From Phytoseiulus persimilis (taxonomy: Eukaryota; Arthropoda; Arachnida; Mesostigmata; Phytoseiidae): a stretch of DNA of 64,000 bases. Within the stretch, counting starts at the first letter, position 1. Every line of letters starts with the position of its first letter. The stretch spans positions 23,002,001 through 23,066,000 of the forward strand of contig CM075101.1 in the NCBI GenBank assembly GCA_037576195.1, in the 5' to 3' direction. Shown piece after piece: positions 10,724 to 20,915 of the stretch. The position numbers and the translations under genes are program-made. Under the pieces are notes generated by a model. It was not told the origin of the DNA and made no database searches. It saw only the letters and a program-made list of their open reading frames with translations.

Positions 10724-11920
10724 CTGCGGAGGAAACAGTTGACACTCAGTGGAAACAACACAATTCCATCCCTTGCGGATTATTTTCGAGCGGCGGAATG
10801 TGCACGGAGCGCGAACGAAGCTCCGCGGAAATCATCTCTTCTTACCTTCGAAGTGATTTCCGTCACTCTAGAATTCTGTCCTCCAGGTTTCACGAGTCTC
10901 AAGGCGGCTTCCATCGACTTGTAGGCAGCGAGAATAACATCGGCTTTCCTTCCCGTAACCTGCAACATTCAGACAACTCAGAAAACCGACCTTTTCCGAT
11001 GATGGACTCCATGGCTCTCATCGCCCTCCCACCGTAAGCCATCGCAATCACTTCCTGTCCAAACCAAAACCTCCTCGATTAGACCTGCCGTGGCACGTCT
11101 AGAATCCACTCAACGAATGTTTACATTGTTTCGATGGAAGAGCGTCTGACATCAGTGAATATTCTGCGTCGAATCTTCGATTGATTGGAATCTCAACGTA
11201 ATCCGTTTCAGCCATCACGCTTCTGTTTCCATATGGGAGAACTCCTCTAGCGTAGAAGACAATGTTCAACAAATCCCGCTAAAGAAATCGAACAAATCGA
11301 CGAGTTTCGCTCGCTCTGGAGAAACCCGGAGAAGGTTCCGTGAGAAACTGAGTAAATAGCTTTCTGAACGGATACTTCACAGTCCGGAGGATACGACAAA
11401 TCTGGGTCCAACTTGTTGATTGCGAATGTCGATCGGAGTGCTCCAGCTATTGTGCGGAAGCTCTCGTGTGAGGGCAGGTAGCAAGCGTATTCAGAACCGG
11501 CAGACAACCATATGTTTTTACCTTGTTGTCCTTAGATGCCCCGATGACTAACGTATGCGCTACCACCGCGATGAAACCGTCGATGTGGGCCCCCATGTCG
11601 ATTTTGACCACATCCCCATCCTTGAGTACGACAGGACTCTCGCTCTTCAATGGAGAGTAATGGCAAATGCAATTGTTGACGCAGATGCAAGTTGGAAACG
11701 CGATGCCTTTGCGTAATTCTTTGTCCTTCTTGTAAATTCCGGCCGTTTCTTCCAGCAGCATTTTGTCACCGGCCTCGCAGATGTCGAGAACAACAGCCCC
11801 GGCCTTACACATTTCGGCTACCTTGGCCAAGGTACGATTGACGATCTCGCCGGCCGTCTTGTACTTCGTGACCACGGCATCGATCCGACAGGTCTGCTCC
11901 TCTTCATGCATTTCCGACAT
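10091..11920 (-). CDS. PA2G4: Proliferation-associated protein 2G4 (EBP1), 3 exons, complete (381 aa)
   Basis: ErbB3-binding protein 1 family: a methionine-aminopeptidase (pita-bread) fold that in known members lacks catalytic activity and acts in ribosome biogenesis and translation, in nucleolus and cytoplasm. Coding exons on the minus strand: 11522-11920, 10846-10959, 10091-10723, all phase 0; 381 aa against 394 in human. Seen: [20 protein letters not shown] and [16 protein letters not shown] in exon 1; [12 protein letters not shown] in exon 2; [42 protein letters not shown] and [14 protein letters not shown] in exon 3; then a lysine-rich tail (KKKKAASK) expected to bind RNA or ribosomes. 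ATG context has A at -3. Convergent with Vps34. Nothing is broken or missing. Confidence 0.97.
10846..10959 (-). CDS. PA2G4: PA2G4 exon 2
   Basis: 38 codons between acceptor TTGCAG and donor GTAAGA. Encodes [20 protein letters not shown] and [18 protein letters not shown]. Confidence 0.95.
10960..11521 (-). other. PA2G4 intron 1 (562 nt)
   Basis: Contains an 86-codon open frame on the coding strand (11247-11507) with no homology I recognise. Skipping it leaves a seamless family match, so I read it as intron. Confidence 0.85.
11522..11920 (-). CDS. PA2G4: PA2G4 exon 1
   Basis: 133 codons from ATG at 11920 to the donor AAG|GTAAAA. Encodes the N-terminal half of the aminopeptidase-like fold, ending VIGASKDNK. 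Confidence 0.95.
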
Positions 11921-13652
11921 GATTCGCGGTTTTCGTCACAATGACAGCAGTCAGAAACAAAACGAATGCAAACTCGATCCACTACTACCACGTTGTTCGC
12001 ACACGACGGGGCTTGCGCCAAAAAGAGTGGAGTGTAGACACAGATCGCAGGAGCCGCTGGTGACCGTGAGGCGACACCCGCGTCGTCAACGAGATCCCTT
12101 CGTTCGACGTTCAGAGTCGGGATCTCGGTGGATCGAGCGATTGATCCCCGGCCGGAGTCTTTTTATGAGAACGTCGAACAGGTTGTTCGATGAGAGCTCA
12201 TATGGCTTTCAACCACGGCTCTGAGAGTAGCTAGTCCACCTGAGCGGCGCGATAGCACACGATACAGTTTTGGAAACAGCGCAAAAATTCAAATCCAGAC
12301 ACCTGGGGAAAAGAATCCAGCTCCACGGTGTAATGTCGTGGCGGAGCACCCGAACGCCCCAGGGACTGAATCGAAGCGCGGCGGGACGGTCAACAACGTA
12401 AACTAGCTGAGCGTCTGTTATGAACGTTTGCACATGATCTCTGAAATATCCCCCGCGCGTATTCTATAGCGGTCAACTGCAGAGACAGCCGGAGCTGTGA
12501 GCGGCGAAAGTTCTCTCCCTTCTCTTCGAAACGACTCCATCCAGGTGTTGGAATTACACGAACCTTTGACAACTGGGAGAGGAGATCATCCAAGTGGAGA
12601 AATCGGGAGAATATCGTCGGTCCGACGCGTGGACATGGTTCGGGCCTCCACACGGTCCATTGCTATTGCAACGGAGCTGCTCACAAGAAAAATCGACGGT
12701 CCCGTTTTGACCCAGATGAAACCGCAACGGAGTTTCCTACTTTACACCTGGGAGATTCATCTCCGAACTATTCGGAAATGGTACATTCTCCTAGCTCCCC
12801 CCATGTTCCCTGAAGCTTTACTGAGTAGTCCTGAACACCACTGGCACTCGCCATCCAGCTCTGGTTGATCCAAGGTTGACACTCTTCACGTGTATCATCA
12901 GTATTGTCAGCACGGGTGAGGAGTTCTCACGACGACCGCAGCGTTATCAAGGTTTCGGAACAGGAGCCGTTCAAGTAGTTGTCAAAAGTTGTCATCAACT
13001 TTCTGAAACTTGGATTCTTAGAACGGTCGCCGGATTTCGAATCACGATGAAGAAACTACTGCGTGCATCTTCTGGAAGAGAGTTCTCTGCCGAACATCCG
13101 AGTATGCGATGCCGTCTCTTCTTTCAGCTCATTGAGATCGTCTACATTGAAGCTTTCTGGGCGGCGACGACACACTCGGAATCCGTTAACCCTCACACTC
13201 GCGGCTCAAGAGGCACATAGGAACAGCTTGGAATCCGCGTCAAAAATTCAGCGTTTGACTCTTCGGAACAAGTGATTCTGGATTTGACCATCTCTCGGAG
13301 AAGCGGCAGGGCAATCGGTTTCGCAACTTACGCAACCAAGTGTCACAAGGCCGCTGGCGCGTGCAGCTATTTTTCTCGTGGGTGGTGAATTTGAGCCCGC
13401 TGCCCGATTACGTGTTCAGAGAGAAATTAGTGGGCCGCATAGAAGACCGAGCGCATTGAAGGAGTATCTTCCTCGAAAGGCACGGTCGCTACCTCGTTCT
13501 CCTGACACGACGTTCGGAATACTTCTCCCCATGAACAAAGGCTATTAACGCCGGCAGTTCCGGAACGCTCTTCGCGGATCTTTGCCCCATTGTGAACGAG
13601 TTGAAGACGCACTGGATGCTCGTTCGTGTGTCCATCACTGCGTCCGCCGTTC

Positions 13653-13692
13653 GGTCAGTCAGTCTGACTGACTGTTTGGCTGGCTGGCTGGC
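13653..13692. repeat. Compound tetranucleotide repeat (GTCA/GACT/TGGC)
   Basis: A (GTCA)n block faces a (GACT)n block, forming a 19-nt near-perfect inverted repeat at about 13656-13674, then (TGGC)4. Confidence 0.8.
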
Positions 13693-14774
13693 CTGGTTCC
13701 CAAACCCGTTGGAAGAGCGGCACCGGGAACAGCCCCCACATCTTTCGGTCACAACGGCGACTGTGGGTCGTCTTTGCAGCGGCTGCGAAGGCTGTCGGTG
13801 TCGTCTGACACGGTGCAGGAGAGATCCATCGTTTGATAATCTCGCCGCTCATTCATTTCGGTTTCCGCCAGAAGTGCCCGGCGCAGCCCACAAGTGGTCC
13901 GGGCGAGCATTGTCTTCGCGATGCGGTCACTGCTCATAACAGACATCGTCGCTGCCGGTGTTTCGTCCGCAGGAACCACGACGACCCTCACTTTTCACAA
14001 GCAAGAAAGTTAATGCTGACTCTTGTACGTTTTTCTTCCGGCGTCACGTTAAGTGTGAGCCCGGCCTGTGACTCCACTTTGTGAGGCGGCCGCGGCGGTC
14101 AGACTCTCATCGAGGTTGCGGGGGCGCAGTCTCGACCCCGGCGGCTGAAATGAGAGCTTTGCTTGCTCGGCCGCGTTCGCGCACTCAGGCATTCATGCTT
14201 GTGTACGTATGCTCGTTTATGTACATAGCCTTCGCCGCGAACGGGAAAACCGGAACAGCAAGATTCATTAATTGCACTTTGACGTCGACACAGTGCTCGT
14301 TCGGATCATTTCCGCAAGTTAGAGTCCCGTTCCATAAATTCAAACCGCCATTTTTCAGAAGCTCACAGCCTCTATTCACGTCAGACTCTACCTAGTGAGG
14401 AACGGAATTCCTTTGTTGCCATTCCTCGTTTTGGATGGTTCTCACCGTGTATAACACGCTGACGGGATGTGCGGGCTCATCTGCATAGAATTGTGCTGTC
14501 ATAGTGCTTGTGCATAAAATCAAGGACGGATAGGATGACATAGAAGATGCGCCCCCGTCTGAACGTCGTTTCAATTCCTGCACGGTCGAGTGGTATGGCA
14601 AAGCCGATAGGGGTAAGCGTCCCGAACGGCAGACACCAATGGAAGCACCGCAACCGACAGAGCGCAACTCGGCTCCTCGCTGTATTTTCCTCAAAAGTCG
14701 TTTCGTGTACTCACATTCTAGACTCCTCAAACTTAACAATGCCCGCTGCAACGCACCTCGGAGACGAGCGATGG

Positions 14775-14814
14775 GTCGACCGGTCAATCGATCGATCGGT
14801 CGAGCAATCGATCA
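14775..14814. repeat. GATC/GGTC-rich tetranucleotide tract
   Basis: Imperfect repeats of ATCG and GGTC with several self-complementary ATCGAT blocks. Confidence 0.7.
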
Positions 14815-15221
14815 GTTTGCTCGAGCATCAATGGCGGAATCTTCTCAGAAATTACCCCAGGGTTGCTGATGCCAACTCTCCTCTCCTGTCCGGTGAGTGG
14901 ACTCACCTGAGAAATGTTTCTCGCAGTTTCATCTCGGGGTTCACGCCCCAACTCTCAGACACAGGCTCTGCCAGCCCGCTCTGATTGATGAATAGCCCTT
15001 GTCTGATGTGAATCAGGTGCATGGCTGACTAGCTTCGAGATGGATTCGAGAAATCCGCGTGAGCTCCGAAGGGTTTGAGTCCCGTTGATGTTTACTCTGT
15101 CGGAGACTGCAGAGTCCGTCAGTCTCATTGTATTTGTTGCGAAGTCGTGCTTTGCCCTTCTTTTGGTGTCTCTCGCCGTCGACTTCGACCTCCTTACCAC
15201 GTGTGCGTTCCTCCTTCGGCG

Positions 15222-15246
15222 GTTCGCTCGTTCGTTCGTTCGGTCG
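15222..15246. repeat. (GTTC)n tract
   Basis: Short degenerate GTTC/CGGT array just upstream of the TATA-like element at 15292. Confidence 0.7.
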
Positions 15247-15291
15247 CTGTCGAGCCAGCCAGGCAGTCAGTCAAACAGCTGGGAGAAGAAG

Positions 15292-15297
15292 TATAAG
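15292..15297 (+). promoter_or_regulatory. TATA-like element (TATAAG)
   Basis: Lies about 30 bp upstream of a stretch that ends in a perfect splice donor at 15581. Together they look like a promoter with a short leader exon. Weak evidence on its own. Confidence 0.3.
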
Positions 15298-15319
15298 AAA
15301 GCGGAAAGCGAGCGGCTCG

Positions 15320-15580
15320 CTACCCGGAGCCAGTCAGCCAACCCGCCTGTCTGCCCGCCAGCCCGCCCGCCAGTCGGCAGTGAAGTGAAGTGCCGAAGAC
15401 GTCGATTCGGTTTTTGGGTTAGAGCGAAAATCGTGTGGAATATTCTTCCAGCAAGTTTTCGGACTTCTACAACTGCGGATACGCTTTGCTCTGAGGTGGA
15501 GAAGAGTTTGTGTCGTCGGATCAACCGATTCGGCACCATGTTACGCTGAACTACGTGCGCCTCACCAGGAAGTCACCCAG
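15320..15580 (+). other. Putative non-coding leader exon (possible CHS 5' UTR)
   Basis: Ends at CACCCAG|GTAAGT, a full-consensus donor. The only nearby ATG opens a three-codon frame. The first coding exon of CHS is preceded by an acceptor (TTCTGTTGCAG, ending 30003), so CHS needs an upstream leader exon; this is the strongest candidate I saw, implying a leader intron of about 14.4 kb. The left boundary is a guess from the TATA-like element. Confidence 0.3.
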
Positions 15581-15982
15581 GTAAGTGATGACGGAGGCAA
15601 AATTAACGGTACTTCGCTTCTGTTGGTGAGTGGACAACCGTTCTCGGGCCTTCTCGCATCGTGTGCCACGCTCGGGAGGGAACCGGGGGAGGCCGTTTGT
15701 CGAAACCGCGCCGGAGCGCTGCTCGAGAACTTTCCCTCATTGATGATCCGAAGTTTGAAGTTCCGTGCCGCCAGGATGCCCTCAATTCGGCGCTTGCGAA
15801 GTTCGGTGCCAGCGGAGCTGTTTTCTTTGTGGCGAACAGCAAGAGAAGATGTTCTGTTCCTTCGGTGACTTGAGATTCAATGCCCGAAGCTCGATGAGAG
15901 GATATGGCTGGAACCCGATGGCGGACTTCTACTGACTGTAGACGGTGTCGCGTCGACGAGCGAACGCAACGCAGCGCCAGAA

Positions 15983-16318
15983 ATGTCTGAGAATGACGAA
16001 ATTCGTGAAACCCCGGCTGCTGCCAACAACATCGACAACAGCAAAACAGCGACCAAGTCAACACATGCAGCTCCGTCTGATTTCACTACGGCACGGCTAT
16101 CTTTTTTGCTCGACGTTGCAAATGCTTTGTCTCTACAGTTAGGCGGAGAAAACTTGCTCTTCTGTTCAGGGATTAACGGATCGAGGGCAGGGAGAAGTTT
16201 TGACATTCCAACCAGCGTGCCAACTCGCACTTCAGTGGTCAGTCGCCAGCCGCGAATTTGTTCGTTTCCCAGCAATCGCCTGCTTCCCCGAAGCTCGGAC
16301 CGACCGCACCACAGCTGA
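15983..16318 (+). CDS. Hypothetical open frame, 111 aa
   Basis: ATG with A at -3 opens MSENDEIRETPAAANNID, an acidic/Asn/Thr-rich start. The opposite strand is also open across 15877-16449, so composition may explain both. No family recognised and no intron framework. Could equally be leader or intron sequence. Confidence 0.12.
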   Translation: MSENDEIRETPAAANNIDNSKTATKSTHAAPSDFTTARLSFLLDVANALSLQLGGENLLFCSGINGSRAGRSFDIPTSVPTRTSVVSRQPRICSFPSNRLLPRSSDRPHHS

Positions 16319-18426
16319 AGAGCAGAACGGAGATAACCGCTAGGAAGCAACCACGGAGACCGTAACGGAGGGACCTCAGGGGAAGGAGAGATAGGATGGA
16401 AGAGAAACGTCCGTCGGCACGCCAGCCAGTCGGCTGGCAGAAGTGTCAAAAGCGTTCCGAAGAAGGGGGAGGCAGAGGAGGAGGTGTTGCTAATGATCGA
16501 TGATCGAAGTTGTGGCCGCTACAGCAATTTGTATCCCTTTCGAGTCGACTCTCCGATGACAAAATCGCTGCGACCGTTTTATCTCCCGTCAGAGGGGCAT
16601 CGACCAGGGGCCTCTCTGACAACACGATACATCGCTGGCCCGCCGACGGCCGCCGCCTTCGCTCGCCGACGGCCACACAGCACCAACATCGCAAACCCAA
16701 TTTACTCTGCAAAGAAAAGTTGCCCAGGTAAAGCTCCCAACTGCTCGACCCGGACGTTTAATCTTCTGGCATAGTTCGATCGTTGCATTCATTGGAAAGT
16801 TCCCGCTCCCGCGCGATACAGCCGAACGAAACGAGCGAATTTCACCGGACAATTAAGCATGAATGGCTGGAATCGCTTCATGATACTTCTGAGGGAACTC
16901 GGGCGCCGGGAACCGATACGGGAAACCCGTCCACGGCTACCGACACGAATGAAGTTTCCGAACTTTCGTACAGTATATTTGTACATCGGTATTTCGCTCC
17001 GGCAGTGCCCACAACTCATTCGAGGAGGGCTGATGAGTTTCATCGATGAAGTATACAATTTATCCGATCAGATAGCATCGGCCAAGGAGTGAGAGGGGAG
17101 GAAGCATCACCGAATGATGTTCTACTCGCAGGAATCAGTGCTCGACGCTGCAACGATCACGCCCCGCGGGGCCAGAAAGTTCGGAACCGCGTTATTTGCA
17201 ACATGAACTTTATCTCATGTTCGCAGGGTTTCGATGTTCAGTCGTTGGAGCGTAGCCGCGCGCTAGAGTCCTGACACGCGAAAACTCGCGTTGCCAATCA
17301 GACCGAAATCCGGGATTCGTATTGAATCCGAGAGTGCCCTAGATCGCTCCGGGGTCGAGGAATCTTTCATCCCTTACGGGGTGGTTCAAGCTTCCACCGT
17401 CGGTCTGGGCTCTCTGTCTGTTCGTCCGCCCGAGAGGAGATGCCGAGACGTGGAAAAGAATCCAGCACGAGCGGCTCGTGCCGCTTGATTTGGTTGAGAC
17501 CGTAGACGCAGAAAGTTTTGTACGGCAACACGTCACCTGAAAAAATGTCTGCTCTAGCTGGAACGTCCCGGCGGTTTTTGTCGCAACAAGAGATCTCAAC
17601 CTTGACTCGCTTTTCACGCCCGCATTCCAAAGTTTAATGTGTCCGAGGAAGGAGCGGAGAAGAAACTTTACTTCGTCTCGTCTGGCCCGAATCGGAGCGT
17701 GGGGGAATGAAAGCTAAGTGAGTGTAAAAAGAGTATGAAAGGCGACGCGGATCGGCTCGAGCGGCGAACGTGGATTTAAATAACTTGGCGCAAACGCTCT
17801 CGCACCGCCGGAAATGGAGATCCTCGTCCGGAGCGGAAATATTGCGAAGGCTCCCGAAGATCCCCTCTTCAACTCGAATCTGGGGGAAGAGCGTGTGTTT
17901 CGGAAGATATGGACGACTGCGACCGCTGTTTTCGTCGTGACTCCGGCAATCCGAAGTGAAACTAGCTTCTCTCGCGCGAATTCACGAACCGATTCCCGAA
18001 TCCGATGGCGCGATAGGATCCGGGTTCTGCGGACTGTGCGCGCGGTTCGAGGGGAGTTGTTACACCCTTCGGAGGATTCCTCGAACTCGCAGCGAAAATC
18101 CAAGCGGAAATGAAATGATTCCCCGGCCGTTTCAGACACGCACGCTTCGAGCGGGTCATCCCGAGGGGAAGTCGTCGGTGCCTAAGCTTAGCCACGGGGC
18201 CTATAATTAGATTCGTTTGCTAGTTTCGGGTTTGTTTGAAATAGCTCCGTACGGGTAGTGCGAATACATGAGATCGAAATTCAGCAATTTCAGTGTCGTC
18301 TGAACGTGTCTCGGTGTCTGGCGGCGGTCGCGGCCCGTGCGGTTGTGGTGATGGCGGTGGTGTTTGGAACCCACGCCACAGCTCCGCTGAAAAGCCGGCC
18401 TGTCGGCCACGATGACGGAGTCGACA

Positions 18427-18458
18427 GCGGCGGCGGCGGCGGCTACGACGACGACGAC
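18427..18458. repeat. (CGG)n followed by (CGA)n
   Basis: Five CGG units, then about five CGA units; trinucleotide microsatellite. Confidence 0.8.
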
Positions 18459-19850
18459 TGCTTCGGTCAAAGATGAAAATTCGTAAACAAGGACCCGGCA
18501 AGACCCACTGTATCGCATGCCGACAAGTTTCCTCGCAGTCAGGTAGGCTGGCCGGCCGGCCATCTGCCTGTCTCGTCGGTTTGCTTACGTGCACTTCATC
18601 TGAGAAATTTCTTGAGACAAACCTTCGACGGTGGTCAGCGGCTCAGCCGCGGGACGATGACGTCTGTGCGCTCGGGACGTTCTTGCATCGCCAGTTCCCC
18701 GAACAGCAGAAGGAGTCAGGAGCTGTGCGCAAGTGCAGGTTGTTTAGATCGAGCCGTATCACGCTCGGGGTCTCCAGTTTTAGATTCACCACCTGGAGGG
18801 CCAGACTCGATGTCAGACGAGGGAGACGAGCCTCCCAGCGAGCCTAGAAGTTCCAGACAGAGTTCAAGTCATCGCGCAGCGAATAAAACCGAGCCTCCTC
18901 CGTGTTTCGCCGACAATATGCCTGTGGTATTTGCGCTCCCTGCTATTTGCGCACAGGGGGTTCGCAAACACCGCACGCGGGAACGATCTCTCATTCAACA
19001 GAGAGCCCGTCGTAGTACATATGAACGTTCCGCGGAGTCGGATCCAAATTGATCCTGGGGCAGAAAATCGAACCAAGAGCGGATCCTGTCGCCTGCGACC
19101 TCCATTCGAGTTGGGGTCATCGGAGAACAAGGTCGCTGTGGATGCAGATCGGTGACTGGTGTTTGCCGGAATGATTAGAACACTGCTCAACGAGCGAAGC
19201 CCAGCTACATCCAAAAACCTAAATTCATTACGATCAATTGAGTCGTGTGCTCTAGCCTTCGTCTGCTTGGCCGGCCGCACCGGTCCGTCCGAGTCGTTGA
19301 CGATTCCACGAGAAATTGGACGAGCTCATCGACCCGTTCAGAAGAAAAGTCCTGGAAGGCTTGTTTGGCGCACTTTATTGCCCGCTTCCCGTCGTCAGCA
19401 ATGTGCGGGCCGCGCTTCCTACGTCGACAGGGTCGTCTCTCTTATCCACTCTCCGCCTTTTTGGCTCACTCGGCTCGGAAACTAACACAGCGAACTAGTT
19501 AGTTACTCGGTCAAGCCCTCCCAAATGAGGACCCAACAGGAGTTTCGAAATCGGGAACTTTCGGAGGGGAGGGAACTCTCGAACAACCACGGTCGTTCAA
19601 GCAGCGACCGGGGATTCTTCCTGACAGCGATCGGAGAGGCTTTCAGCTCGCCCGGAGCCTTGGGGTCTACGTAGATGGAGAGAGAATGAGAGCCACTCGA
19701 CAACAAGTGCGAAGCTACACATCCGTCCAGTTTGGCCGTCAGCTCAGTGGAGTGAGCTGGAACACTGCTCTCGTGCGCCGTCGGCACAAACCCCGCTGGG
19801 AAACGAGACCTGGAAAACCTGTCGCCGTTGTTGTTCTCGCCGCTGCCGCC

Positions 19851-19866
19851 GTCGTCGTCGTCGTCG
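19851..19866. repeat. (GTC)5 microsatellite
   Basis: Pure GTC units followed by degenerate GCC/GCT triplets. Confidence 0.8.
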
Positions 19867-20891
19867 CCGCTGCTAACGGTTGTTGCCGCCGTAGAATCTC
19901 TACTCCATGAGTCGGAAGTCGACTTGATGGCTCGGCAAAGGGCACTTGAGATGAATCGTACGCCGTCTTTGTCGCTCCACTCTGGTTAATTATTAGCCGA
20001 AATGTTTACATATGAAAATGCGAGCAAAGCCTTCCAATGTTTGCGAAGAGGACGGCTCGCGCCCGTAATGTTTCCCGTGATTAGAAATCTGCAACAATCT
20101 CACTGGCGACGATCCGGAGTTCCGCAGTTCTCCCCGAGCACTTTCCTCCGAGAACCTAGTGCCGCATTGTGTCGATCGTTTCAATGGGCCTCATCCGTTC
20201 TTCCCTGGGAAATAACCAGCGGAAAAGCAGAAGTCCGAAGTTCTTCTCTTTTGCCGAAATTCGGTCGAGGGGGGTGGGGGGGGGAACATCTGGAAGAAAT
20301 CGTGGCAGCTCGGTTGGTTGGTTTGAAGTGTTGAACGATTCGGCGGCGGAGCCTTGGGGTTTCCGCCGTAAGGTGCTTGCGAGCAGCGGCCGGTAGATCT
20401 TCCAGATTATTCCAGCGGGTTGAATCTTTCAAAGAGATCCGGATGGATGCGGCGTTCTGGTGAACGAGCATCTGCCGGCAAAAGATTCCACGTACCGTTA
20501 AGTTCGCCGCTAGCGTCTGACGCGCGTCCGACCCGCATTCCCAGCCAGCAGCAAGTGAAGCAAGCTGCCTCAAGGTCGCGCCGAAGACAATGCTCCCAGC
20601 TTCTCAATAGAAGCCAGCGGCTGTTGCGAGCCATCCGGCTCTCCTTGGTACCTCGCGTATTACTTGAGAAGTTTCAACGCTCGTTGTCCACTTTGAAAGT
20701 CTAATTGATGAAAAATGAGAGCTCTGCCGAGCGGGACCACGGTGAGGTTCGCACCGGTGAGGTCCCGCCGGCCCTGGTGTATCGAGCATACGCAGCGAAA
20801 GCACAGAGTTTTTAATCGATGGCGACCGCTCGTTTTCCGAAGGAGAACGGTTTATTGTTGTAGAACGATTGCTGTCTTTCGTCGAGAGCCT

Positions 20892-20915
20892 GTCGTCGTC
20901 GTCGCCGCCGCCGCC
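20892..20915. repeat. (GTC)n(GCC)n microsatellite
   Basis: GTC units pass into GCC units and then CAC/CAT triplets. Confidence 0.8.

Larger units (their letters stand above)
11921..15291. other. Intergenic region upstream of PA2G4
   Basis: Should hold the PA2G4 promoter at its left end. Many short overlapping open frames, none convincing. Contains tetranucleotide tracts at 13653-13692 and 14775-14814. Confidence 0.6.
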
